Below are positions 1 through 18,970 of a DNA stretch of 64,000 bases, in pieces (the stretch's first letter is position 1; each line of letters opens with the position of its first letter). Position numbers and translations under genes: made by a program. The DNA is from Perognathus longimembris pacificus (taxonomy: Eukaryota; Chordata; Mammalia; Rodentia; Heteromyidae). The notes beneath the pieces are model-generated. The model was not told the DNA's origin. It did not search any database and saw nothing but the letters and a program-made list of their open reading frames with translations. The stretch lies in NCBI RefSeq assembly GCF_023159225.1, contig NC_063170.1:20180735-20244734 (forward strand), written 5' to 3'.

Positions 1-1280
1 GTGAGCAGACACAGCCCCGCATCCCTCAAGCTGCAGCTGCGTGGAGATGGGAAGAGTCTTGGCAGGGCCTGGCCATGGGGCCCTGTCAAAGACTCGGATG
101 GTGTCTTGATTTAAAGAATGCAAGGGGCACCCCCACCCTTGAGGGGCGGGGCTGGGAGGATAGAGGAACCAGCTTTGGGAGCACTGAGCCTTCCCCAGGG
201 GATGGGATACCAGGAAAGACAGAGAAGCAGGAAGGTGAGAGGACACAGGAGTGTGGGCCCTGGGAGTGAGCCTGTGTGATCGGTCACCCAGAGTTCCTCA
301 GGGGTGTGGGGGCTCCTGGGAGGTGGGGGGCAGCATCCCAGTGTCATTTGATGCTAATCAGTACCATGAAATGATGTCACCCTTCCCCAGACATGGCGGG
401 AAGTAGGGGCAGCACACATACGCACTTTGGGGTGAGAGGGGAGGGGTGGGGCAGCTACGGGGGCTCCATGGTTGAGGTCTGGCTCTGGATGGGGTCCCAG
501 GGCCATTGAGCGACCAGAAGGTGAGAGGTGCTCTGGCAGCAGCTTCCCCTCCCACATCAGGCCCCAAAGGCCACCCCACAGGGTGTAAGGATTCCCAGCT
601 GGCCTCTATTTCCCCTTCCTCTTGCATGGCCCCCTGCTGGGCCCTCTGAGACCCAGTGGGGGTGAGGAAAGAATGCTGGGTCACTCAGGGGTTACAGGAG
701 ACTGGAGGGAATCCAGTATGGAGGTCAGACTCCAGAGGTTCCTGAGCCCCTGGCCTCCCTTCCAGCTGGGGTGAGGAGTAGGAATGTGGAGCTCTGTCCT
801 GGTGAGCGAGGAGGAAAGGGCCCACCTCTCAGGGAGGTGGCAGGGAGGGTCAGGCGAGCTGGAGGGCCACACCATGACAGCTCTTCTCTGAAAGACCCCA
901 CAGGAACTGGAGAACTGGCCCGGGGCCATTCTCAAAGCCCTGGGGCTCCCACACCCCAGGGCCAACAGAACTATAGTGTCAACTCCTGCCACTTCCTGTT
1001 CCCCCCCCCCCAAAAAAAAAATCACCAGTAGGCAAGGCCTCAAACCCTCTGCTCAGACCTGAGCAGCATGCACCCCTGGGCTGTCCCATCCACTTCTAGA
1101 TGCACCCCTGGTCCCGTGTGGTCTTGTCACCGACAAACCTTGCCCCAGTCCAGAAAGAGCCACCAGGATCCAAGGGACCCCCACAGAAGGGGGGCATGCT
1201 GGCCCAGGGCCTACGAGGAAAATAGACCCAACCCTACACTCCATCCCTCTCCCTGGAAACTAGCCATTCAAGGGAGAGAA
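1..1280. other. Intergenic GC-rich DNA left of ADGRG1
   Basis: Expected to lie between ADGRG1 and ADGRG3. I saw no exon of ADGRG3 on the minus strand. There is a C/A homopolymer junction at about 1001-1020. Short open frames have no recognisable similarity. Confidence 0.5.
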
Positions 1281-1474
1281 GCTGAAAGCTGGATCACACC
1301 TGTAATCCTAGCTACTCAGGAGGCTGAGGTGTGAGGATCATGTTTTGAAGCCAGCCCAGGTAGGAAGTCTGTGAGACTTAGCTCCCATCAACCAGCAAAA
1401 AGCCGGAAGTAGCTCAAGTGCCATCCTTGAGAGAAAAAGCTAAAGGACAGCCTTATGTTCAAGCCCCAGAACCA

Positions 1475-1506
<32 letters not shown>
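1281..1506 (+). mobile_element. Chimeric B1-like/Geo-like SINE ending in (CA)n
   Basis: The left part carries CACACCTGTAATCCTAGC and ACTCAGGAGGCTGAGG (7SL/B1-like). The right part carries the GTAGCTCAAGTG...TTCAAGCCCC arm. The tail has become a CA repeat (1474-1505). Confidence 0.75.
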
Positions 1507-1507
<1 letters not shown>

Positions 1508-2263
1508 GAGTTATATGAGGGGCTTCTGTGGTAGGGGAGGGGCTTGATGGGGAGGAAACGCCACCTGGAGATGGGCTCTGAGACCCCTTGTAGAAACAGG
1601 CCTGGAGGACAGAGGCCAGCTCTGACCAGGCTGCACTGCCCAGTCATGGCCATGTGGTGGGGGAGGGGCTCTGTCAAGAATAGAGGCATAGGCACCCTCC
1701 CCCCACGCCGAAAGGTGGGAAGCCAGGCTGCCAGAGTGTGGGAGGGAAAGGGGTGGGAAAGGCAGGGCATAAGAGGCCTCCATGTGTCCAAAGGCACTGT
1801 AGGTCCCCAAATATCTCACAAGTATACCCACTATGGGCACTGCCAGTCAGCCCTAGGGCTGTGGAGGGAGTTCTGATGCACCACATCCAACCCCAGAACC
1901 CCAGCCTCTTTCCTTGTCCCAGCAACCCCTGGAGCAATCGGGGAGGAGGGAGGAGAAGGCAGAGGGGAGACAGCTCCAAGTGGACCTAGACTGGGGCTCC
2001 AAGTGCTGAGATTACAGGCTTATGTTACCACACCCTTCCCAGAAGTGGAACTTGACACCTAAACAATGATGACCAAACATGATCTGACAGAAACTAGCAG
2101 GGCTGCCTGATCTGTCGCAGGATGGTGATGAAGACAAGGGTGGGAGAGAAATGGTCATTTCATTTTTACAGCACTGCTGGCTCAGGCTGGTCACTAAGTT
2201 CATTCAGCTCAGAGCTGAATTTGGCCTTCATGTGTGATCATTTGGTTGAAGAACATGTTGGAT
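1507..2263. other. Intergenic, no gene seen
   Basis: Mostly unique sequence with a short B1-like remnant near 1995-2045. The open frames overlap on both strands and look like chance. Confidence 0.4.
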
Positions 2264-2277
2264 TTACCAATAGTTTT

Positions 2278-2438
2278 TGTTTTGTTTTTTTTTTTTTTGG
2301 CCAGTCCTGGGCCACTCTGCCACTTGAGCCACAGCGCCGCTTCTGGCCGTTTTCTGTATATGTGGTGCTGGGGAATCGAACCTAGGGCCTCGTGTATCCG
2401 AGGCAGGCACTCTTGCCACTAGGCTATATCCCCAGCCC
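2278..2438 (-). mobile_element. Dimeric ID-Geo type SINE, internally deleted, with 14-bp target-site duplication
   Basis: Reverse copy, with the T-run at left and CCCAGCCC at right. A perfect TSD, TTACCAATAGTTTT, flanks it at 2264-2277 and 2439-2452. About 60 nt of the right monomer are missing. Confidence 0.9.
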
Positions 2439-2782
2439 TTACCAATAGTTTTAAACCACAGATTTGGCATGCCAACCTGGATTTCTACATGGGCTGTTTT
2501 CCTGCATGCTGGACCTGGCTAGAGCTGATTGGCAGCTGTCTCTCAGCTTGGGGTTTGTAATCCTCACTTTGCCACAGACTCTACTTCTCATTGTGTCCCC
2601 AATATGAATGCCAGCTTGGCATTTGTCCTGTGGCTTGCCTGGCTCCAGCTGTTGATCTTTTCCCTCACCCATTGCCCTCTTCTCTTTCCAGTTTCCTGAC
2701 TAGCCCAAGACACTGGCATCCTTGATGTTTTCAATAACACAAGAAGCATCTCTGAAGGAAATTCTCCAAAAGACAGCTGATT

Positions 2783-2788
2783 TTTATT
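2783..2788 (-). terminator. Candidate ADGRG1 polyadenylation signal AATAAA
   Basis: AATAAA on the minus strand, followed within about 60 nt by a GT-rich stretch (CTTCTTGTGTTATTG). The cleavage site was not determined. Confidence 0.5.
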
Positions 2789-2869
2789 TTTCCTCTTGAC
2801 AATCTTCTACAGTTTCCAGATTCTCTACAATAAACACATACTTTTCTCTTTAATACCAAAAGACATGAG

Positions 2870-2986
2870 TGCTGAACATGGTGGTCAACGCCTATAATCC
2901 CAGCTCTCAGAGAGCAGAGGCAGGAGGACCACAAGATCAGCTGGGGCTCTATAAGCGAGACCCTGTCTCCCTCCCCCCCCAAAAAC
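2870..2986 (+). mobile_element. B1-like SINE monomer
   Basis: Shows GCCTATAATCCCAGC, GAGGCAGGAGGACCAC and GAGACCCTGTCTCC, then an A-tail: a 7SL-derived monomer without the Geo arm. Confidence 0.8.
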
Positions 2987-4186
2987 CCATCAAAATAAGA
3001 TGAACAAATTGATACTTAAAAGGAACACACTCTTCATCTTGAAGGCCAAGTCAAGACGAAATGCCGCCTCCTCCAGTAAGATCTCCTCCATGCCCATCCA
3101 GGAGTTCTGGCTCCTACCTTGTACCTATAGCCCCAGGGCCTTGTGTTCTAGCCTGAGTTCACAGGAAGAGCCACCAGGTCATCCATCTGTGCCCCTGCCA
3201 CCTGGCATAGGCTGGTGAGGGGCCAGTGAGTGTTGGGCAGAGTCCCCCATAACAGGCAGCCATCTATCTGCGGAGATTTGAAGTCCACCTCATAGTTGAG
3301 AGGTTGGGCTCAAGCCAGTGTCAGCAGAAGGAATGTCCCAGTCTTCCAGAGTATCGGGAAGGAAACATAGCTGGCCCATCCTGTCCCATCATTCTTGCCA
3401 CAGGAGGGCCCCCCTGAAGGGTGATTGAGGCCAGCACTGACACACAGGCCACATGACCCAGCCCAGGTGTCCCCACCAGAGACATTGAAGGCCCATACAG
3501 CCTTGGGAGTTTACAGCGAGGCACCAGGAAGCTGGGTGGGAATGGCTTCCCAAAATAACAGCATTGGAACTGGGGCCCCAGGCTGTGGGCAAAGGGCAGG
3601 GAAAGCTGAGGAGGAGAACAGGGAAAAAAGGGGGCCTCTGGGAGTCTGGTGGAGGAAGAAGCTCTGAGCTCAGAGGTAGCCTTTGAAGGAGGGCCTCGCC
3701 ACCTGCACGACTCCAGTCCAATTCTCTTCCCAGCCCTGCTTGTCCTTGCTGCTGCCTAGATGGAAAGGGCAGGGGCTGCAGAATGAGGAGTGGTGACAAG
3801 TTCAGAGTAGCAATAGCCTGGGCAGCTGTGTCTGGGCATCTAAAATGCAAGCCTGGCCCTGGTGCCTGTGAGTCTCAGCCTCTGGCAGCAAAAGCTCAGC
3901 TCAGGAAAATCAGGAGAGATGAGGCCTGAGTCCAGTTGTGGGACATCTTTGCCACCAGCATGGCAGTGTACTCCTGAGCCCTTGGGAGTTGGAGCAGGGA
4001 GCTGAATGGTCCTCAAGGCCAGGCAGGCATCTGGTTGCCATGGCAATCACTCCATCCATCCATCCATCCAGGGAACTGGGCCTTCTCCAGTCTGCCACTG
4101 CCCAGTGGTGGGCTGAGCCCAGCAGTGGGTGTAGACAATGGGGGAGCCACGTCTCTGCCCCTCACACAGGGTGGAAGCTGGGGTAT

Positions 4187-11371
<7,185 letters not shown>

Positions 11372-11492
11372 TGTTGTCCCCAGAGATGTCACCACCTGGA
11401 AGAGACCTGAGCATTGGCTGGAGCCACTACAGGGTGGCTTGGCTAGCCTGGCAGCCGCTAGGAATGGCCAGAGACTAAAAACCAAGAGGTTT

Positions 11493-11700
11493 CCCAGCAC
11501 TGGCGGCTCACACCTGTAATGTGAACTACTCAGGAGGCTGAGATCTGAGGATCGAGGTTTGAAGCCAGCCTGGCTGGGCAGGAAGGTCTGTACAACTCTA
11601 ATTTCCAAGTGGCAGAGTACCAGCCATGAGTTACAAAACTAAGGCCAACATCCAGGCCCTGAGTTCAAGCCCTAGTACTGGCACAAAAAGAAAGAGAAAA
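11493..11700 (+). mobile_element. B1-like/Geo-like SINE just upstream of the first coding exon
   Basis: GGCTCACACCTGTAATG, ACTCAGGAGGCTGAGATC and GAGTTCAAGCCCTAGTAC. It lies about 100 nt upstream of the ADGRG1 first coding exon acceptor. Confidence 0.8.
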
Positions 11701-12199
11701 ACCAAGCAATTGAGGCTGTCCAGAGAGGGCTGAGAGCCGTGGCTCGCTCTCCTTTTGCTGCTGCAGGGCATGGGTTAGTAGCTCACTGTGGGAGCCAGAA
11801 GTGGTGGGAGACCTTGTCCAGCATCCACCTGTCCCTACCATCTTACCCCTGCTGGGAGTAAGACACAGACTAACAGGGCTCTCCAAGTGGTCTTTGATCC
11901 CCCTCTGCTTAGTACTGTCCAGTCCTGTCAGCCAGGGAGCTTCTGGCCACCTCTAAGGGCAGCACCCTCTATGGGAGTCATAGGGAAGTGTGCTTCCCAT
12001 TATAACCACTGAGGGGAGCCAGTGGCCAGGACCTGACAGTTGACAATTGGAGAGGTGTGGCCGGGATGGGGAGGCGTGGCCAGGGAGGCTGCTCTCTGCT
12101 AAGCTGCCCCTCTGCGCCGCGCCCCTGCCATCAGAGGCACCTGCTGCTCCCCTCAGACCTAGCATCTACCCATCCTTGAGAGGTGGGCACCACTGCTAG

Positions 12200-12300
12200 T
12201 CTGTTTCATAGATGGGGCAGCTGGGGCCCAAGGGGTTAAAAGACTGACTTCCCCTCGCCCAGTGGTGGCTCTGTCCTCAACCTGGGTACTGACGGATTAG
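12200..12300 (+). mobile_element. MIR-like fragment
   Basis: The old MIR core pattern (dilution of GGGGCAGCTGGGGCCCAAGG...) is recognisable but weak. Confidence 0.35.
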
Positions 12301-13269
12301 AACAGCCACCCTCATCCTGTGGGGAGCTGTGTCTCACCGCGGAGACGGATACAGTCATCCGCCACAAACCAGGCCGGGGACACGTCAGGATCCACATTTG
12401 GAAGAAATCGATGTGGGCTTCCAGGAAGAGGTGGCTCTTGAACTTAGTATTTGAGGGTAGCGGGGCCCAAGGAAGGACCTCACTGGCCCAGGACTCCCTC
12501 CAACCACCCCGGCCCCTACGCATCCCCACATGAAGAACTGCACCTTGGGGCCCACTCGCAGGGGGACAGGGTCCTGGTCCTGCTCTGGTGGCAGGCCACG
12601 CCCCCTAAGAAGGAGGACATGAAAGCATTTTAAGGAAGGGCACTGTTTCCTGTGCTGTGATTTTAGGGTTCCGCTCCGTGTCTCCTCTTTCAGTGTTGGG
12701 GTCCTCGTCAGACTGCTTCCCATCAGCTCGGACCAGAGGAAGGAAGCCCAGCATGGGGCACGGGGGCTTCTCTCCCACAGCCCCTCCTTCCTCCTCCTTC
12801 CTCCTCCTCTCCTGTCACTAGCCACCTCTGGTCTGCAGACCAGATGTCACTTCTCCAGGCAGCCCCATCTTGTGTCCTCTGCTTTGCGTCTGTGAACTTG
12901 ATGCTCAGAGGTCACTGGGAGAATCTGCTCCAAGAGCCCCACCGGCCCAGAGAGGGCCAGGGACCTCCTGAAGCCACACAGCAAGCAGCAGGGAGGGACT
13001 AGAACTTGTGGATCTCTCTCGCCCACTGACCTTCACTGAGTTACTATGAGTGGCAGACAGCCTCAGGACGGGGCCCAAGCATCTGCTTTGACCAACCCTC
13101 CTGGATCAGCCCTAGAGAGTAAACCAAGGGTAGGACGTAATTCTCTCATCACGGAAGGGGTGCAGGCCACTATGGAGCACCATGGGAGGAATTCGAGCAC
13201 ACATAAGGGAGCCTTATTCCATTCCCCCTGGCTGTGTGAGGGGACCCCTGGGACCTTTAGCCCAACCTT

Positions 13270-13400
13270 AGTCATGAGGAGTCTGGGAGCAGACTGAGTT
13301 CAAATCCTGATTTCCCCTTTGCTAGCTGTGTGTCCATGGGCTAGTTGTTCACCCCCTCTGGGCCTCATCTGCCTCACCGATAGAGAGGAAGGAAATGGAG
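13270..13400 (-). mobile_element. MIR fragment
   Basis: Shows GAGTTCAAATCCTGATT, GCTGTGTGTCCATGGGC and CTCTGGGCCTCATCTGCC, the reverse MIR core. Confidence 0.6.
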
Positions 13401-16400
13401 TCCAGCTCCAGCTGAGGTTCCTGTGGGAATCTGGTGCCTGTCAAGGGCTTCAGCAGGGCCCGGGCCTGCCCACCGTGTCCCCCTTCCACGTGGCCCTGCC
13501 CTCTACAGGGCCAGGTCAGCCCCTTGGGGAAATTCCTGGAGCATGAGGCCGGCATTCCGGTGCTGGGAAAGACTCTGACCCCACCCAGAAAACTTCCCTT
13601 CTCCTCCTCCACTGCCTCAAGTAACCATGGACCCCCCGCGACTGCACGGGGACCGGGGCAGGGGGAGGCGCTTGTCGCTTAGCACCCACCGGCAGGGCCC
13701 TCCCTGGGGTCTACCACCTGGCCCCGTGCAAAGAAGGGGGCTGTGCTCTGGAGACTGAACCCCAGAACCAGGAGCGCAAGGTGAGCCCTGGCCTCCGGGA
13801 GGGGAGGGGGCATCCATGGGGCCATGTCACCTCCTCATGGACCTGGACCCTAGAGACTTGTTTGGGGTGATAAGCAGCACCCCAACAATCACAGCAGCAG
13901 TCACATCTACAGAGCCACCAGCAAGGCCATTTCACTGGCAGGGAAACTAAGGCAGGGAAGGTCACACAGGAGTGGTGCCTCCCTCCTGGTTGGCCTTGGC
14001 AAAGGTCCCTAAGGGACATGATGCTGATTTTGGGGGGTCCCCTTAAAAAGAAGAGACAACTGAGGAGCAGTGGCAATTATAGGTACATGGAACAGGCTTG
14101 GGGGGGCTAGGCCAAGCCCCTCAGGGGCTCCCCCAGCACCCCTTCCGGAGGAGAGCCACCCCTGACCTCCGCCTTCCGTAAACACGCACAAAGAACAGTA
14201 CAGGCTGTCCAGTCGGATACAATGGACCTGCCGGGGGATCCCCAAGGGCTCTGCAGGCCCAAGCGGAGGGAGGAAGGGGGCCAGTCAGGCCTGGGCCACC
14301 CCTGTCCTCACCCCAAGTTGGGGTCCAGGAAAGGGGCTGGGCCCTAGGCTCTGCACAGTGGGCAGGGGACCTGGGTGGGGCTCACCGCCCCCTCTCCATT
14401 GGACTGAGTCACATCCTCTGCCACCCTGCACAGAGCCCGAGTCACCGGCCACCGAGTCCCCGCTGGCTCAGGAACGAGCGCACGCCTGGAAAAGCCATTT
14501 CCTTGCGGATGGAGGTGGAAGGGGAGCGGCCGGCCAGGACCCGGAGGGCTCTGCTTAACTCTCCCCGAGGGGGGGGGGGGGACACGTCTCTCCTGGATCC
14601 AGCCAGACCTGCCCCCCTGCTCCTTCCTGCTCTGCCCTTCCATGCCCAGTGTGGTAGCAAACCCTCAATGTCTTGGGGAGCTGCACTCCAGGCCCCCAGC
14701 CTCCCCTGCCACCAGGAGAGTCTGGCAAAGCCCCCCCCCCAACACCTGTAGGCCGGGATCCTGCCCAGGGAATGCCCCCAAACCCAGAGGCACAGCCGCT
14801 CCCAGAGGCCCAGCTTCAGCCCCACCGAGGGACAAAGGCTCGAGGCTCTCTGGCCTCCAGCATGGGGCTAACTGGGCACTGGAGTGCCAGGCAGGGGGTC
14901 TCAGGAAGGAGGGAAGAGCCCACGATGGGGGAGAAGGGGACCGCCCACAGTGTGGGCCTAGACGTGTGCAAACATGCTCAGGACAGCCCAGGTGCGCACG
15001 CGTAGGCACCCGTGCCTGCAAGGGACAGCGGGAAGGGAGCAAGCTGGCTCTCAGAGGCCAGGGTGAGGGGGCCACGAGGCCAGTATGGAGTGGGCTCCAT
15101 GGCTGCTTCCCTCCAGAGGGGGCCAGAGGAGCCCCCCTCCCTCCAGCGGTTTCCAGATGTGGTTATCAGAGTGTTCCATTCTTGGAAATACCACATGCCC
15201 AACCGCTCGGAGGAGTTGCCCACCACGCCAGGCAGGGCCAGGGCCGCACCTCCTCCAGCACAGCCCTGTGCTCAGTCCCGCATGGGGCCTGACTAGGTTG
15301 GCTGAGTACTTAGCATTTACACCCAGCTCAACGCTCAGTCCAGCACTCTCAGCACAGCACAACTTGCAAATGCCAAGCCTCCTTCTCCCCCGACCCTTGT
15401 CCTTCCCCCCAACTGATGACTGATGGCCAAGCAAGGTGACCCCAGAGAACCGGCCCCCACCAAGCGTGGCGCTCTGCCCCCCGGGAAGCAGTGACCTCAG
15501 AGTTCAGGAATTTCTCTACACTAACAGATAATAAAAATTAAACCTGTACCCTCCCCGGAGGCTGCCGGTGCCCCGTCTACATTCTTATACTAACCAACTG
15601 CTGGGCACCTGCCAGCCAGAAAGCGTTCCGCCTGCCCAGGCAGGCCCTGAGCTTCGGGGAGACTGGGGAAGGGAGGAGAGACAGTACGTACACCTTCACC
15701 CCCTTCACCCGGGACCTGGCACGGGAGGCCATCCAGCCACTGACAAGAGCGGGCTGGTCCTGGCTGTGCCACCCGTGAGCCTTGTGCACACTGTGGCACC
15801 ACCCGGGACATGGCTGCGAGGGTCCCAGCCGCCGTGGTGGCCAGCAGGTGGGGGTCTCCCAGGAGCTTGTCCAGCATGGTGACAAGGACACTGTAGTGGA
15901 GGGAGGGCCACAGGCCACTTTGGCAAGCACTGGTGGGCGCCTGGCAGAGCACAATCCACACGCAGCCCAGCCAGTCCTCGCCATGGCTGGTTGGTCACAG
16001 GACCCACATGACCACCCTCTAAAGCAACACTCTGAAATCCAAGCAGCTCATGACCACCTAGCAACTGTTAGCCAAGCCATGGTACAGCACAGGCTGCCTA
16101 ACCTCAGAGCTCGTGGGCCCAGCCACTGTGGTCCACTGAGTCCCTCCCCCTCGTGGGGGCCGGTCTCCCCACCTTTACCATGAAGGAACTGCCACTACTC
16201 CTGAGCAATCCTTCAGGCCTTACTTTCTCTTGCAATTTAGCACGCTGCAAAGGCTCTGACAAATCCTGCAACAAGGAGCCGCCCAAAGCTCGGACGGGCT
16301 ATCTTCTAGCCCACTCTAATGAATGCATAGACACCCAGCATCAACATGGAAAAATAGGCTCTCCGATACCTTGATGCCAATGGATAGAAGCCTGCCCTCC

Positions 16401-17099
16401 ATTCTGTGCTGTCCCCGAGACCATTTGCCAGCTCACTAGGATCACAGGAGCCATTTCGATGGCAGTGTCCCCCGGGCCTCTCATCACCACCTCTGACACT
16501 TGCAGACGGGAAGCCCCTAGTGAGCTTGGGTATTGAGGCCCAGCCACCTCCTTGGGCCTGACATGGGAATGGGGCACTGCCAGGCCTGTCCCCAAGTGGG
16601 CTGCTCCACCTAAGCCAGCCCTGCTGCCGGGGGTGGAGGGGCACGGGGGTGGGGGTGCTGCCTGCCGCTGAGACACTGGGTACACCGCACATGGCACAAG
16701 GCTGGGGGGGAACTTAGCATGCAAGTACTTGGAGGTGCTGAGACTGGGTACAGAAATTTTGGAGCTGAATGAAGAGCCTTGGAGAGACAGGAAGAGAGAC
16801 ACCCAGCCCAGAGGCCCCAGACCTGCCCTCAGCCACTGGGGTTCTTACGAGCAGCCCCTACCATGAATGCCAGCCGTGGTCAGCTCTGTGCTTATGAGCA
16901 GGCTCTGCTCAGAAGGAAGCTGTAGCCAAGTCTCTAGGACCTGAGTCTCTGTGCTGCCTCCTAGATGCCAGGTACATGCCAGCCAACTCCTGCCCAGGAA
17001 ACAGCCCTCCCAGAGTGGGGTGGTGGTGGTACTGGCACAAGGTCCAAGCCTGTCCCTTCTCTGAGCCTCTGTTTCTTCCTCTGTCAAAGGGGTGACTAT

Positions 17100-17341
17100 G
17101 GCCGGGTGCCAGTGCCTCACACCTATAATCCTAGCTACGGAGGAGGCTGAACTCTGAGGATCAAGGTAGAAAGTCACACTGAGCAGAAAAATCCGTGAGC
17201 TTTTATCTCCAATGAACCACCAAAAGCTGGAAAGAGGGGTGTGGCTCAAGTGGTGAAGCGTCAGCCTTGAGCGAAAAAGCCATGAGAGAGAGAAAGAGAG
17301 AGAGAGAAGGTCCTGAGATCAAATCTTAGTACCAGCATGGA

Positions 17342-17390
<49 letters not shown>
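17100..17390 (+). mobile_element. B1-like/Geo-like SINE with (GA)n and long (CA)n tail
   Basis: Left monomer CACACCTATAATCCTAGC, right arm GTGTGGCTCAAGTGGTG. A GAGA run lies inside and an (AC)n of about 45 nt at 17343-17388 replaces the A-tail. Confidence 0.8.
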
Positions 17391-17474
17391 CAGCTAACTA
17401 TAATCCATCCCCTTCCTTCTCTGTCTGCCCCTTCTCTGCCCCCCGGAGGCCCCCAGGTGGCAGGCAGGGCTTAC

Positions 17475-17600
17475 CTCTGAGCCGACCTGGCAGGACAAAG
17501 GATGCTGAGCCCCCTTCACCCTGGGTAGACTCTTCCCTCTCCAGCCACAGCCCACCTCTACTGTCTGGCGGAGGTTCCCCTTCCCCAGCTGTGTCCTGTG
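17475..17600 (-). other. ADGRG1: Candidate ADGRG1 5' UTR exon with strong donor at 17475
   Basis: The minus strand reads CTCAGAG/GTAAGCC at 17475, a near-consensus donor, between the exon-1m-like element and the coding exons. The 5' boundary is unknown and the end given is arbitrary. It could be a cryptic site. Confidence 0.25.
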
Positions 17601-17987
17601 TTGCCCAAGGCCAGGCCACAAGGCCAGCCCAGTGCCCTCCCTGCTGGTTTTCTGGGGGCTGCGGCTCAGCTCGCCTGGGCCAGGCAAAATGCCCATCTGG
17701 GTGGCGTTGAATCCTCTACTTCTCAAGGTCGCCAGTGATCCTCCCTTCTCTCCTCTTCCCCTGCCTCCTCCAGGTCTAGGAAGCCTGGCTCTGGGTTCAG
17801 GGGACACGGCACTGACGGAGTCCCCTCTCAGCTCACTAAGCACACGACCCCGTGGGCCCAGTGTGCAAGGACCCCCTGGGGCCCCAGCCACCCTGCAAGG
17901 CCCAAAGGCAGGGTGCCCACCATAGCTCACAGAGCATCCATGAAGCACTTTGAAGCCTTCCACACTCTTCACACCTATTGTCATTGT

Positions 17988-18102
17988 TCATTGTGTGAGT
18001 CAGGGTCTCCCTAGGTAGCCCAGACTGGCTCCAGCAATCCAGCCTCCTGCCTCAGACTCCTGAGTGCCGGGGTTACAGGCATGCGCCACCACACGGTATA
18101 TT
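17988..18102 (-). mobile_element. B1-like SINE monomer
   Basis: Reverse copy with GGGTCTCCCTAGGTAGCCC, CTGCCTCAGACTCCTGAG and TTACAGGCATGCGCCACCA. Confidence 0.8.
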
Positions 18103-18712
18103 AACAAACTCAGTCCTCTTAACTAACCAAAGACAAGGACCATTAAACCCACCGAACAAGTGACAATAATTGACACACACGCACACCCCGCCCCGGGTTG
18201 CCTGTCAGCTCCAAGAGCTCCAGCTCTTACCTTTCAGGCTCTTTCCGAGAACTTCCCTGTTACAAAGGACTTCTCTTTTAAAGTGACTGAGCTGACCACT
18301 GTCCCCACAGGATCCAGGCCAGGAGACTGTGGGACCTCATAGCCCCAGCACCAGGGGGCCTTTCCAGACCCCCCCCCAAGCCTCTGCCACCCCTTCTCCG
18401 ACATTTCCCCTGACCACTGAAGCCAGGGGCTGGAGGTCAGAAATGAGTCCAGCCTGGCTCTGATGAGGAGCGGGTGTGGAGCCCCCCCACCACATCCTTG
18501 CTGTTCTAGAGGCTGCTGCCCAATCAAGTCCCCAACGAGGACCTGCTAGGACTCCCCCACTCTGACCACCTCACCCCTGTACACACACACACTGTTGAAG
18601 CGGAGGGGAAGGGGGAAGGGAGGGAAGGGGGTTACCAGAGAAAGAAGGGAGCTAGGAGGGGGAGATGGAGGAAAATGGAAAAGGGGAGGACACAGGGAGC
18701 AGAAAACAGTAC

Positions 18713-18890
18713 CTGGACCCCTCCTGCAAGCGAACCCCAGCACGAGGGACTAAGGGACCAGCCTCTCCTTGTGAGCAGGCTGGTTCGAGATGTCTCCCCA
18801 GCTCAACAGACCAAGGGCCCATAGAAGCGAGGCCCCCAGCCACCACTGGCTCAAAGGAGTCTCAAACAAAGGGGGCAGCCAGGGAAGAGA
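18713..18890 (-). other. ADGRG1: Candidate ADGRG1 alternative non-coding first exon (exon 1m-like)
   Basis: Just downstream, on the minus strand, of the tandem RFX element. A plausible donor, CCAG/GTACTG, ends an exon at 18713; the start is approximate. A second good donor, AAAG/GTAAGA, lies further on at 18231, so the exon could be longer or followed by another. Transcript data would be needed to choose. Confidence 0.35.
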
Positions 18891-18940
18891 AGCCCGGGCC
18901 CCCAGCACCAGAGGGGGGAAGGGGCGCAGGTGACAGAAGA

Positions 18941-18970
18941 CCCTGGCAACCGTTTCCCTGGCAACCGTTG
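18941..18970. promoter_or_regulatory. ADGRG1: Tandem 15-bp RFX-type element, probable counterpart of the GPR56 exon-1m regulatory element
   Basis: Two adjacent 15-nt copies, CCCTGGCAACCGTTT and CCCTGGCAACCGTTG, differ only in the last base. Each carries CTGGCAAC, half of an RFX X-box. A CRE-like ACGTCA follows at 18986-18991. The site lies in the large ADGRG1 5' intron region. In humans, as I recall from Bae et al. 2014, deletion of 15 bp in a conserved element upstream of non-coding exon 1m, affecting RFX binding, causes bilateral perisylvian polymicrogyria. Orthology is an inference from motif and position. Confidence 0.75.

Larger units (their letters stand above)
2783..4186 (-). other. 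ADGRG1: Probable ADGRG1 3' UTR
   Basis: Runs from the stop codon to the first minus-strand AATAAA (plus TTTATT at 2783-2788). About 1.4 kb is close to my recollection of the human UTR length. It contains a short (ATCC)n run at 4051-4072 and, near its end, a plus-strand B1-like SINE (2870-2986). No other canonical poly(A) signal was seen between 2783 and the stop. Confidence 0.6.

Noticed and set aside
1..1100. Possible ADGRG3 first exon at the left edge
   Set aside because: No signal peptide or domain matching GPR97 was found on the minus strand; the gene probably starts outside.
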